Shown here: positions 51,867 to 59,771 of the stretch, in pieces
Numbering within the stretch: position 1 is the first letter of the stretch
Layout: every line of letters starts with the position of its first letter
From: an uncultured Muribaculaceae bacterium
GTDB lineage: Bacteria; Bacteroidota; Bacteroidia; Bacteroidales; Muribaculaceae
DNA length: 64,000 bases
Reading direction: 5' to 3'
Assembly (NCBI GenBank): GCA_910587355.1
Contig: CAJUKF010000007.1
Span: 1-64,000 of the forward strand
Notes under the pieces: generated by a model
Database searches by the model: none
Seen by the model: only the letters and a program-made list of their open reading frames with translations
What the model was told of the DNA's origin: nothing
Translations under genes and position numbers: made by a program

Positions 51867-53636
51867 ATGCTGAAAAAATTCTTTATCTCGATGCTCGGCA
51901 CCATGGCCGGGTTCTGGATTTCCCTGATACTTTTCTTTGTGGTGGGTGCAGTTGCGGTAGGTGTCGCAATTGGTTCTGCAGCGGGCGACTCCGCCGTCAA
52001 AGTGGAGAACAAGTCGATACTTCACTTCAATCTGTCGGGCGAGGTTGCCGAACGCTATTCCTCGCAGCCCTTCCTGCAGATGATTCAGAATTTCGACAAG
52101 GAGTCCCTGACGCTTGACGAGATGCTCCGTTCGCTCCGCAAGGCTGCTGACGACGACCGTATCAAGGCACTTTATATTGAATGCGGCGGCGCATATATGG
52201 CACCGGCATCACGTGAGGAGGTTCTTGAGGCGCTGGCTGAGTTCAAGGAATCCGGCAAACCCGTGATTGCTTACGGCGATGCCTACACACAGGGCGATTA
52301 CATGATTGCCGCTATGGCCGACAGCCTCTATCTCAATCCTATGGGAGCGATTGACATTCACGGTGTGGGCGGTGCATCGCCTTTCTTCACCGGTCTGCTG
52401 GACAAATTGGGCGTGAAGATGCAGATAGTAAAAGTGGGCACCTATAAGAGCGCTGTAGAGCCTTTCATACTCACTTCCATGAGCGAACCGGCGCGCCTGC
52501 AGATGAAACAATACTGCGATTCAATATGGGCAGCCGTGGCAGGCTCAATTGCTTCGGCCCGTTCGATGCCGGTGGACAGCATCTACTCGATTGCTCCGAA
52601 ATTTACGGCGACCTGGCCCGCAACGGAGTTTGTGAACGGAGGCTTTGCCACATCGCTCAAATACAACCGTGAGGTTGACGCGACTTTGCGTCGTGTGTCC
52701 GGCCTGAAAGACAAAGACGATGTGCGTCTCATATCGCCGGCCGACTATCTGGCATCTCCCGAACTGCCGGGCCTCGACGGTGACAAAGACCATATTGCGG
52801 TCTATTATGCTGTCGGTGATATCGTTGACGAAGGCGACGAAGGCATTGTGGGTTCTGCCGTGACAAAGGATATCGTGGAACTTGCCGATGACGAGCATGT
52901 CAAAGGCCTTGTGCTGCGTGTAAACTCTCCAGGCGGCAGTGCTTTTGCCTCCGAACAAATCTGGGAATCGCTCGAATATTTCAAAAGCAAAGGCAAGCCC
53001 TTCTATGTGTCGATGGGCGACTATGCAGCCTCGGGCGGCTATTATATCAGCTGCGGCGCAGATTCGATTTTTGCCGACCGCAGTACCATTACTGGCTCAA
53101 TCGGAGTTTTCGGCATGATTCCCGATATGTCGGGTCTTGTGACGGGTAAGCTCGGCATCAGCTTCAGCACGGTGGAGACCAATCCGAACGCTGCCGGCAT
53201 AAGCATTATGCAGCCGATGACGGCCCAGCAGCATGCAGCACTTCAGCGCAGTGTCGAGGATATGTACGACCGCTTCACCGGCCGTGTCGCCGAAGGACGC
53301 CATATGCCCCAGGACTCGGTGAAAGTGATAGCTGAAGGCCGGGTATGGATTGGCGGACGAGCCCTTCAGCTCGGTCTTGTCGACCGTCTGGGCAGTCTTG
53401 ACGCCACAGTGAAGGCCTTGGCCGACCGTCTGGACATGAATTCCTCGCACGTTAAGGCGTACCCTTCGCATGAGGAAGAGATATGGGAACAGATTCTCAA
53501 GAACGCAAATTTTGCCGTTGATTCCAGGCTGGCTTCCGAACTGGATGCCGAAACCCTCCGCGCTCTCGGTGTCGTAAAGCGCCTGCGCTCGATGAATCCC
53601 GTGCAGGCCCGAATGGAACCCGTTGAAATTCGCTAA
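51867..53636 (+). CDS. sppA: Signal peptide peptidase SppA (67K type)
   Basis: Membrane-anchored serine protease that degrades cleaved signal peptides. 589 residues with an N-terminal transmembrane helix (about 12-35) and two tandem S49 domains. The catalytic Lys lies in the first half in IVKVGTYKSAVEPF, and the Ser in the second half in SMGDYAASGGYYISCGAD, followed by TITGSIGVFG. This is the expected Lys/Ser dyad split between halves. The first gene of the operon, 23 bases before lpxK. Confidence 0.95.
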   Translation: MLKKFFISMLGTMAGFWISLILFFVVGAVAVGVAIGSAAGDSAVKVENKSILHFNLSGEVAERYSSQPFLQMIQNFDKESLTLDEMLRSLRKAADDDRIKALYIECGGAYMAPASREEVLEALAEFKESGKPVIAYGDAYTQGDYMIAAMADSLYLNPMGAIDIHGVGGASPFFTGLLDKLGVKMQIVKVGTYKSAVEPFILTSMSEPARLQMKQYCDSIWAAVAGSIASARSMPVDSIYSIAPKFTATWPATEFVNGGFATSLKYNREVDATLRRVSGLKDKDDVRLISPADYLASPELPGLDGDKDHIAVYYAVGDIVDEGDEGIVGSAVTKDIVELADDEHVKGLVLRVNSPGGSAFASEQIWESLEYFKSKGKPFYVSMGDYAASGGYYISCGADSIFADRSTITGSIGVFGMIPDMSGLVTGKLGISFSTVETNPNAAGISIMQPMTAQQHAALQRSVEDMYDRFTGRVAEGRHMPQDSVKVIAEGRVWIGGRALQLGLVDRLGSLDATVKALADRLDMNSSHVKAYPSHEEEIWEQILKNANFAVDSRLASELDAETLRALGVVKRLRSMNPVQARMEPVEIR

Positions 53637-53659
53637 CCGATAAAAATGCCTTCCGAGCC

Positions 53660-54763
53660 ATGAGGAAACGCTCTCTTGCCGCCAAACTGGTATTGCTGCC
53701 GTGTTCGAAAATCTACGGCGGCATTACCTATATGAGGAATAAGCTCTTCGACTGGAAGGTTTTCGGAGAGAAAGAATTTGACATACCGGTGGTATGCGTT
53801 GGCAATCTTGCCGTGGGAGGCACGGGCAAGACACCGCATGTTGAGTATCTTGTTGATGCATTCCGCAAGAGCCGCAAGGTAGCTGTACTCAGCCGTGGCT
53901 ACCGCCGGTCGACCAAGGGCTTCATTATGGCCGGCGCAACGTCCACTCCGCGTGACATAGGCGACGAATCCTATCAGATATATCACAAGTTCCACGGCGA
54001 AGTGACAGTGGCCGTATGCGAGGACCGCGTGGCCGGTATCACAGAACTTCTGCGACTTGACCCCAGACTGGAGATGATAATTCTGGACGATGCCTTCCAG
54101 CACCGCTATGTGAAAGCAACGGTGTCGGTTGTGATAACGGAATACAATCATCCGCTGTCGGAAGACCATATGCTTCCCTACGGCCATCTGCGTGAACCTG
54201 CCCGTGGCATAAACCGAGCCGACATAGTGATAGTGGCCAAATGTCCCACCGACCTCAAGCCACTTGATTTCAGAGTCGCGACCAACGACTATAACCTCAT
54301 GCCGGCGCAGGAGCTGTATTTCTCGCATTATCACTATCTGCCCCTCCAGCCGGTATTTCCTGATGTCGCCACCGGCGTGCCTTATCTCGACTGGCTCAAC
54401 AGCGGCGACACCATTCTGGCGATTGCGGGGATAGGCAATCCGCGTCCTTTCATACGCTATCTCAAGAGCCTTGGTGCCAAAGTGAAGGTGGATATCTTCC
54501 CCGACCATCACCAGTATACCAAAAAGGACATCGCCTATATTCTGGAGCGTTACCGCAAGGACGTGCGCGGCAACCAGCGGATAATAGTGACTACGGAGAA
54601 GGATGCGGTGCGTCTGGCCGCGAATCCCTACTATCCGCACGAGCTCAAGGCCATTACCTATTATCTGCCGATAGAGGTGGAATTCGACACATTCGGAGAG
54701 AAACTGCCGATAGTGGACGAAATAGAAAAACGCATCAAAGAGAGACTTAATTCGCGCAATTGA
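53660..54763 (+). CDS. lpxK: Tetraacyldisaccharide 4'-kinase LpxK
   Basis: Phosphorylates the 4' position of the lipid A precursor at the inner membrane. The P-loop-like VVCVGNLAVGGTGKTPHVEYL lies at about 36-56, followed by VAVLSRGYRR and MIILDDAFQHRYV with the catalytic Asp region. 367 residues, normal for Bacteroidota. It shows that the organism makes lipid A. The phosphoethanolamine transferase at 15690-17492 may act on the same molecule. Confidence 0.95.
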   Translation: MRKRSLAAKLVLLPCSKIYGGITYMRNKLFDWKVFGEKEFDIPVVCVGNLAVGGTGKTPHVEYLVDAFRKSRKVAVLSRGYRRSTKGFIMAGATSTPRDIGDESYQIYHKFHGEVTVAVCEDRVAGITELLRLDPRLEMIILDDAFQHRYVKATVSVVITEYNHPLSEDHMLPYGHLREPARGINRADIVIVAKCPTDLKPLDFRVATNDYNLMPAQELYFSHYHYLPLQPVFPDVATGVPYLDWLNSGDTILAIAGIGNPRPFIRYLKSLGAKVKVDIFPDHHQYTKKDIAYILERYRKDVRGNQRIIVTTEKDAVRLAANPYYPHELKAITYYLPIEVEFDTFGEKLPIVDEIEKRIKERLNSRN

Positions 54764-54829
54764 GGCGCGAAGCGGTGAACCCCCTGGCTTCGCCGTGTGT
54801 TTATCTCTGACAAAGAACAACATAAAACC

Positions 54830-55651
54830 ATGCAATCTATGCTCGAAAAAATTAAAGAAACAGCCGATTTCCTGCGCAAGCAGGCTCCCGAAATGCCTAA
54901 AATCGCCATAATTCTCGGCACGGGCCTCGGCTCACTGGTCGACTATATCGACGACAAGAAATTCATACCCTACGCTTCGATACCCAATTTCCCCGTATCA
55001 ACAGTACAGGGCCACAGCGGCAACCTTATTTTCGGCCGTATGGGAGGCAAGCCCGTGATTGCGATGCAGGGCCGCTTCCATTATTACGAAGGCTATGACA
55101 TGAAGACCGTGACTTTCCCTGTGCGTGTCTTCAAGGAGCTTGGCGTGGAGACGCTTTTCGTGTCGAACGCCGCCGGCGGCATGAACAAGGAATTCAAGGT
55201 GGGCGACGTGATGATAATCACAGACCATATCAATCTTTTCCCCGAAAATCCTCTCCGCGGTCACAACTACGACGAGCTCGGTCCGCGTTTCCCGGCGATG
55301 ACAGAAGCCTACAGCCATAAACTCATCAAGCTTGCCGACGCTATCGGCGACGAGAAGGGCCTGCGCCTGATGCACGGCGTTTACGTAGGTACTACCGGTC
55401 CGACATTCGAGACTCCTGCAGAATATGAATACTTCCGTGTAATCGGCGGCGATGCCGTGGGAATGAGCACCGTACCCGAAGTCATTGTGGCTAATCACGC
55501 CGGGATGCGTGTGTTCGGTCTTTCGGTAATCACTGACCTCGGAGGCAAGGATATCCTTGTGGCTCCCTCTCACGAAGAAGTGCAGCAGGCAGCCGTGCTC
55601 GCGCAGCCGACAGTGGAAGCGCTCGTGCAGGCCATGGTGGAGCGCTGCTGA
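54830..55651 (+). CDS. Purine-nucleoside phosphorylase (trimeric type)
   Basis: Phosphorolysis of purine nucleosides for salvage. 273 residues: ILGTGLGSLVDYID phosphate loop, QGRFHYYEGYDM, VSNAAGGMNKEFKVGD, and GPTFETPAEYEYFR with the purine-binding Glu. The start is taken at ATG 54830, with ATG 54839 also possible. The frame is open to 54797 but starts before the usual family N-terminus. It lies 66 bases after lpxK and 15 before thiL. Confidence 0.93.
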   Translation: MQSMLEKIKETADFLRKQAPEMPKIAIILGTGLGSLVDYIDDKKFIPYASIPNFPVSTVQGHSGNLIFGRMGGKPVIAMQGRFHYYEGYDMKTVTFPVRVFKELGVETLFVSNAAGGMNKEFKVGDVMIITDHINLFPENPLRGHNYDELGPRFPAMTEAYSHKLIKLADAIGDEKGLRLMHGVYVGTTGPTFETPAEYEYFRVIGGDAVGMSTVPEVIVANHAGMRVFGLSVITDLGGKDILVAPSHEEVQQAAVLAQPTVEALVQAMVERC

Positions 55652-55666
55652 TATCAAAATATAATT

Positions 55667-56737
55667 ATGTCTGAAAAAGAAACAGAAATATCGCAGCTCG
55701 GCGAATTCGGGCTGATTGACCATATCACCGAAGGGCTCAAAAGCGTGAACGACACCACTGCCTGCGCCGTTGGTGACGACTGCGCCATTCTCAACTATCC
55801 GGCAGACCGTGACATTCTCGTGACGACAGACCTTCTGCTTGAGAACGTGCACTTCGACCTCACGTACGTGCCGCTGAAGCACTTAGGCTATAAGGCTGCC
55901 GTGGTGAATTTCTCGGATGTATGCGCCATGAACGGCTATCCGCGCCAAATCACTGTGTCGCTCGGCATATCGAAGCGTTTCACGGTGGAACATATCGAGG
56001 CGCTTTATGCCGGCATCCGCATAGCCTGCGAGCAATACGGGGTGGACATTGTGGGAGGCGACACATCGTCGTCGAATCAGGGCCTGGTGATTTCAATCAC
56101 ATGTATCGGCGAGGCACCGAATGGCAAAGCCGTGAAGCGGAGCACCGCTCACGACACCGACCTGATATGCGTGTCGGGCGACCTCGGGGCGGCATATATG
56201 GGCCTGCAGCTGCTCGAACGCGAGAAGGCCGCATCGGCCGGACGCAGCGATTTCGAGCCCGATTTCGCCGGCAAGGAGTATCTGGTAGAACGACAGCTCA
56301 AGCCCGAAGCCCGCATCGATATTGTGCGGGAACTCGCTGAAAAAGGCATCGTGCCTACGTCGATGATTGATATAAGCGACGGCCTCTCGTCGGAGCTGCT
56401 TCATATCTGCAAGATGAGCGATACGGGCTGCCGAATCTATGAAGACCGTATTCCGATTGACTATCAGACGGCTGTAATGGCCGAAGAGCTGAACATGAAT
56501 CTCGTCACTGCGGCTCTCAACGGCGGCGAGGATTACGAACTGCTCTTCACGGTGCCGCTTACCGACCACGACAAGGTGAAGGAACTCAAAGGCGTGCATG
56601 TGATAGGCTATGTCACGAAGCCCGAACTGGGCTGCGCCATGATTACCCGCGACGGTGCGGAGTTCCCGTTGCGCGCGCAGGGGTGGAATCCTCTCGCGGA
56701 GGGCAACGAGGACAAGTCGCTGAAGGTTGAGAAATAA
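55667..56737 (+). CDS. thiL: Thiamine-monophosphate kinase ThiL
   Basis: Makes thiamine diphosphate from the monophosphate. AIR-synthase-like fold of 356 residues: GDDCAILNYPADRDILVTTD with metal-binding Asp residues, DIVGGDTSSSNQGL, and TSMIDISDGLSSELLHI. Last gene of the sppA operon, with no relation in function to its neighbours. Confidence 0.95.
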   Translation: MSEKETEISQLGEFGLIDHITEGLKSVNDTTACAVGDDCAILNYPADRDILVTTDLLLENVHFDLTYVPLKHLGYKAAVVNFSDVCAMNGYPRQITVSLGISKRFTVEHIEALYAGIRIACEQYGVDIVGGDTSSSNQGLVISITCIGEAPNGKAVKRSTAHDTDLICVSGDLGAAYMGLQLLEREKAASAGRSDFEPDFAGKEYLVERQLKPEARIDIVRELAEKGIVPTSMIDISDGLSSELLHICKMSDTGCRIYEDRIPIDYQTAVMAEELNMNLVTAALNGGEDYELLFTVPLTDHDKVKELKGVHVIGYVTKPELGCAMITRDGAEFPLRAQGWNPLAEGNEDKSLKVEK

Positions 56738-56746
56738 AATTCGTCA

Positions 56747-56786
56747 TTAAGGTCCTTAAGGTCGATAAAGACTTTAAGGGCCTTAA
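56747..56786 (+). repeat. 17-bp inverted repeat after thiL
   Basis: A 17-bp stem (56747-56763 with 56770-56786) pairs with two G-T wobbles around a GATAAA loop. Each arm itself contains AAGG-N-CCTTAA, so sub-stems are possible. There is no clear T tract. It may still end the operon or stabilise its 3' end. Confidence 0.55.
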
Positions 56787-56799
56787 TTAATGTATCGGG

Positions 56800-56826
56800 G
56801 CCTCATCCGGCAGCGCCGGGTGAGGC
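56800..56826. repeat. GCCTCATCCGG hairpin, copy 1
   Basis: GCCTCATCCGGC pairs with GCCGGGTGAGGC over a short loop. The same left arm recurs at 57090-57116, so the two copies bracket the inverted cassettes between them. Confidence 0.6.
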
Positions 56827-56875
56827 TTAACACTCTCGTAACTATAGTTATCACATGCACGCTTCCGAAGCAGAA

Positions 56876-56959
56876 GTGGCGGAGCCACGATTTAGTAGTT
56901 AACCCCATTCGCAGATTGGGGTGCTGAGGCTCAAAATCCATATAGAGTGGCAGAGCCAC
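56876..56959 (-). repeat. Composite palindromic cassette, copy 1 (inverted)
   Basis: Two 13-base palindromes of the form GTGGCnnnGCCAC (56876-56888 and 56947-56959) flank a CCCC...GGGGTTA hairpin (56901-56922, read on the minus strand). It is inverted with respect to copies 2 and 3. Confidence 0.7.
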
Positions 56960-56989
56960 GGTATTGTGATAGTGCTAATTCACTATATC

Positions 56990-57069
56990 GTGGCTTCGCC
57001 ACTCGCTTTCCTCACTCTACTGTCCCCAAACTGCGTTTGGGGTTAACCACAACTGTGTGGCTACGCCAC
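56990..57069 (+). repeat. Composite palindromic cassette, copy 2
   Basis: GTGGCTTCGCCAC (56990-57002), hairpin GTCCCCAAACTGCGTTTGGG... (57022-57044, ending GGGGTT), then GTGGCTACGCCAC (57057-57069). It faces copy 1 across a 30-base spacer, and together they form a long interrupted inverted repeat. Confidence 0.75.
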
Positions 57070-57089
57070 TCCTCTTGCCTGCTGCGACA

Positions 57090-57116
57090 GCCTCATCCGG
57101 CTCCGACTGATGAGGC
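57090..57116. repeat. GCCTCATCCGG hairpin, copy 2
   Basis: GCCTCATC...GATGAGGC with a different loop from copy 1 at 56800-56826. Confidence 0.55.
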
Positions 57117-57137
57117 TCGCCTGAATCGTGCGAAATA

Positions 57138-57173
57138 AAACCTCCGGTTTCGCCTTGTGAAACCGGGGGTTTT
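57138..57173 (+). terminator. Hairpin with T tract ahead of the GH92 gene
   Basis: AACCTCCGGTTTC pairs with GAAACCGGGGGTT (13 bp with one wobble) around GCCTTGT and is followed by TTTCTG. It looks like a terminator for upstream transcription. The likely -33 box of the GH92 promoter lies in its loop. Confidence 0.6.
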
Positions 57174-57184
57174 CTGTACCTTTG
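57154..57184 (+). promoter_or_regulatory. Promoter of the GH92 gene
   Basis: CTTG (57154-57157, one mismatch), 19 bases, TACCTTTG (57177-57184), 22 bases before the ATG. Confidence 0.7.
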
Positions 57185-57205
57185 CACTATCTAAAACCTG
57201 AAACG

Positions 57206-59242
57206 ATGAAAAAACTGATACTTAAGGCTGCTGCGTTTTTTATTATGGCTGTGCTTCCGCTCGGAACCATGGCCGCTGATAAGAAAAACGCAAAGGCTCC
57301 GTGGGAATATGTGAATCTTTTTATGGGCACCGCCGGCGATAACGGTCAGGTAACTCCGGCTGCGGCCGTGCCGTTCGGAATGCTGGCAGTGGGGCCGGAC
57401 TGCACACCCCGTCAGCATTCGGGATATGACTATCTCATAAGCGACATCAGCGGCATCTCAATCAACCGTCCGTCGGGCGTGGGATGCAGCGGAGGGGGTG
57501 GAAATGTCAGGATTATCCCCGACGTACCGTCGGCCAGACTGAAGCTCGTCAAGGAAACAGAGAATGCTGCTCCGGGCTACTACGGCGTGACACTCGACAA
57601 CGGCGTCAGCTGCGAATTCACCACCACCGGCAATGTAGCCGTGGAGCGCTACGTATATCCGGCCGGGGTGAAACCGGTGATGACGGTTGACTTCGCCGCA
57701 TGTCTCATAGGCGGCGCTGAGGCCGAAATACGCACGATAGGCTCAAACACTATTTCGGGCTGGCTCACATCGAAAAATCTCTGTTCGCACGGCCGCTACA
57801 AGCTGTGGTTCGATTTCGCATCGTCGGAGCCGTTCACTGTAGCGGAACAGAACGGTGCCAAAGTGGTGCTCGATTTCGCACAGAACACCAAAAATGACGT
57901 GGAAGTTCGCGTTGCCGTATCGCCCGTGTCAGCTGAGGCATCGGCAAAACTGATGAAGGACGCAGCGGGCAAGACATTTGAGGACGTGCGTACGGCGGCA
58001 CTTGACGACTGGAATCGACAGCTCACGGTGATGAGGCCTGAAGGAGGCACCGAAGACGACAAAGCTATATTTTACACATCGCTTTACCGTGCGTTTCTGT
58101 CACCGGCCGACGTAACATCGCCCGACGGTTCATATATCGGTACCGACGGCAAAGTCTACGATGCTGCAGGACGGCGCGTGTACGGTTCATGGTCGCTGTG
58201 GGATACATTCCGCACCAAATTTCCCCTCCTTGTCGTGACGCATCCCGAACGCATGAGCGATATATGTCAGGCGTTGGTGCATCTGTACCGCACCGGCAAG
58301 AAGAACTGGTCGACACCCTTCGAGCCGACCGTCAATGTCCGCACCGAACACGCCTCCATACTTCTGCTCGACGCTTACCGCAAGGGCATCACGGACTTCG
58401 ATTTGCGTCCCGGCTACGAGGGTATGAAGAAGGAGGCCGCGGAGCTTTACTATGATTCGCCCGACCACTGCCTGGAGTCGGTGTACGACCTGTGGGCTCT
58501 CGCGCAGCTCGCCGAAATCATAGGGGAGAAGACCGACAGCAGGCAATATGCGGCATATGCCGACAGTGTGTTCGAAAAGACGTGGAAAGAGGAGTTCATG
58601 AACGTGACTCCGGCGTTCAAGGTGATGAAGAACAACGGTCTCTATCAGGGCTCCCGGTGGCAGTACCGCTGGGCGGCGCCACAGTACATAGACCGCATGA
58701 TTGAGTGGGCGGGACGCGACAGCCTCTGCTCGCAGCTGAGCTATTTCTTCGATAACAATCTGTACAATCAGGGCAATGAGCCCGATATACATGTGCCGTT
58801 CCTCTTCAACCGCTTCGGCGCGCCTGAGCGTTCGCAGGCCATAGTGCGGCGCCTGCTTACCGACGACAATATGATTCATGTGTACGGAGGCAACGCCGAG
58901 TATCCTGTGCCTTATGTGGGCCGCGCGTTCAAGAATGAGCCTGTGGGTTACAGCCCCGAAATGGATGAGGACGACGGTGCGATGAGCGCCTGGTATGTTT
59001 TCGCATCATCCGGTTTTTATCCTATGCTCGTTGGCAGCGATGTTTACGAACTTGTATCTCCGATTTTTGACAGGGTGACTCTGAATCTGTCGAACGGCAA
59101 TAAGTTCGTGATTAAGACCAAGGGCCGCAAGCGCCCCGACGCACCGGTAAAATGCGTGAAACTGAACGGCAAGAAACTCCAGGATATGCAGCTCCATCAC
59201 GCTGACATAGTCAAGGGTGGCACTCTGACATTCTGCTACTGA
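57206..59242 (+). CDS. GH92 family exo-alpha-mannosidase
   Basis: Calcium-dependent inverting alpha-mannosidase, acting on mannose-capped glycans such as N-glycans or yeast mannan. The 678-residue protein has a signal peptide (about 1-23), an N-terminal beta-sandwich (about 30-280) with VNLFMGTAGDNGQVTPAAAV, and a helical barrel. The general acid is Glu525 in GNEPDIHVPFLFNRFG, and the general base pair Asp587/Asp589 lies in DEDDGAMSAWYVFASSGFYP. Start at ATG 57206, consistent with the promoter. No SusC/D genes are nearby; it stands alone between two repeat-rich gaps. The linkage (1,2; 1,3; 1,4; 1,6) cannot be assigned. Confidence 0.93.
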   Translation: MKKLILKAAAFFIMAVLPLGTMAADKKNAKAPWEYVNLFMGTAGDNGQVTPAAAVPFGMLAVGPDCTPRQHSGYDYLISDISGISINRPSGVGCSGGGGNVRIIPDVPSARLKLVKETENAAPGYYGVTLDNGVSCEFTTTGNVAVERYVYPAGVKPVMTVDFAACLIGGAEAEIRTIGSNTISGWLTSKNLCSHGRYKLWFDFASSEPFTVAEQNGAKVVLDFAQNTKNDVEVRVAVSPVSAEASAKLMKDAAGKTFEDVRTAALDDWNRQLTVMRPEGGTEDDKAIFYTSLYRAFLSPADVTSPDGSYIGTDGKVYDAAGRRVYGSWSLWDTFRTKFPLLVVTHPERMSDICQALVHLYRTGKKNWSTPFEPTVNVRTEHASILLLDAYRKGITDFDLRPGYEGMKKEAAELYYDSPDHCLESVYDLWALAQLAEIIGEKTDSRQYAAYADSVFEKTWKEEFMNVTPAFKVMKNNGLYQGSRWQYRWAAPQYIDRMIEWAGRDSLCSQLSYFFDNNLYNQGNEPDIHVPFLFNRFGAPERSQAIVRRLLTDDNMIHVYGGNAEYPVPYVGRAFKNEPVGYSPEMDEDDGAMSAWYVFASSGFYPMLVGSDVYELVSPIFDRVTLNLSNGNKFVIKTKGRKRPDAPVKCVKLNGKKLQDMQLHHADIVKGGTLTFCY

Positions 59243-59285
59243 GTCTCGGTGAATTTAATCTTTAGTCACGGTGGGTTTGTCGGAT

Positions 59286-59313
59286 TAGCGTCGGGTTACA
59301 AACCCGACGAGAC
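59286..59313 (+). repeat. TAGCGTCGGGTTACA repeat, copy 1
   Basis: A 28-base element with an 8-bp stem GTCGGGTT-ACA-AACCCGAC. It matches the window-end copy at 63973-64000 at 26 of 28 positions. Confidence 0.65.
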
Positions 59314-59336
59314 TGAAAACTCTCTCATACAATACC

Positions 59337-59416
59337 GTGGCTCCGCCACTCTGTGTGAGTTAGCCGATGTCCCCGTACTGCGTACGGGGTTAGAGACAAT
59401 CGCGTGGCTCCGCCAC
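59337..59416 (+). repeat. Composite palindromic cassette, copy 3
   Basis: GTGGCTCCGCCAC (59337-59349), hairpin starting GTCCCCGTACTGCGTACGGG (59369-59391), GTGGCTCCGCCAC (59404-59416). It has the same orientation, layout and 80-bp length as copy 2, so the GH92 gene lies between direct repeats. Confidence 0.75.
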
Positions 59417-59515
59417 TACGTCGTCTTTGACTGCGCAGCAGGACGGTCATAGCCACGATGTCGTCCTGAGCTCCAAAGTTTGGGGACGGTTCCCCATACG
59501 ATACCGAGACCGATA

Positions 59516-59530
59516 TAGCGTCGGGTTACA
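59516..59530 (+). repeat. TAGCGTCGGGTTACA repeat, copy 2 (partial)
   Basis: The first 15 bases are identical to the copies at 59286 and 63973; the second half has diverged and the hairpin is lost. A partial inverted CCCC/GGGG motif lies just upstream (59477-59496). Confidence 0.55.
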
Positions 59531-59620
59531 CAGCCGCCGCTTCGTTTTAACTTAAAAATCGGGCTCCATGGTTAACAATCGAAAAAAAGTTTAAAAAACG
59601 AAAAAAAAAGTTGTTGAAAA

Positions 59621-59654
59621 TTTAGCGACATTCAAAAAAAAGATTATAACTTTG
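59621..59654 (+). promoter_or_regulatory. Promoter of the fimbrial locus
   Basis: TAACTTTG (59647-59654) is an exact -7 match. The best -33 candidate is TTTA (59621-59624) at 22 bases. The upstream 50 bases are strongly A-rich, like an UP element. Confidence 0.65.
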
Positions 59655-59660
59655 CAGTCG

Positions 59661-59689
59661 GGTATACTTCTCTTACGGAGAGAAGTACC
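59661..59689 (+). promoter_or_regulatory. Hairpin at the 5' end of the fimbrial transcript
   Basis: TACTTCTC pairs with GAGAAGTA, extended by an outer GG/CC with a two-base bulge. It begins about 7 bases after the -7 element, at the predicted transcript start, and so may protect the mRNA 5' end. No promoter-flanking inverted repeats typical of invertible fimbrial switches were seen. Confidence 0.5.
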
Positions 59690-59717
59690 GGACTGAAGAT
59701 ATTACAACTGGTTTACA

Positions 59718-59757
59718 ATGGCAGTGCCACGCTCCTAATTCATTATAATGCACCGTG
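59718..59757 (+). repeat. Degenerate cassette remnant in the fimbrial leader
   Basis: ATGGCAGTGCCACG followed by CTAATTCATTATA resembles 56947-56990 (GTGGCAGAGCCACG ... CTAATTCACTATA) in order and spacing. It lies between the leader hairpin and the DUF3575 ATG. Confidence 0.5.
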
Positions 59758-59771
59758 AAGAAATCGGAACT

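Noticed and set aside
53633..54835. A 400-codon open frame on the minus strand opposite lpxK
   Set aside because: It lies entirely antisense to lpxK, which has full family motifs, and its translation shows no recognisable domain. The open frame results from codon bias of the sense gene.
56738..57205. CRISPR array in the repeat-rich gap
   Set aside because: The repeats are palindromic, differ in orientation and have no regular spacer length; no cas genes are in the window.
59600..59771. Invertible promoter (phase switch) for the fimbrial genes
   Set aside because: No pair of inverted repeats flanks the promoter, and no invertase gene is present in the window.
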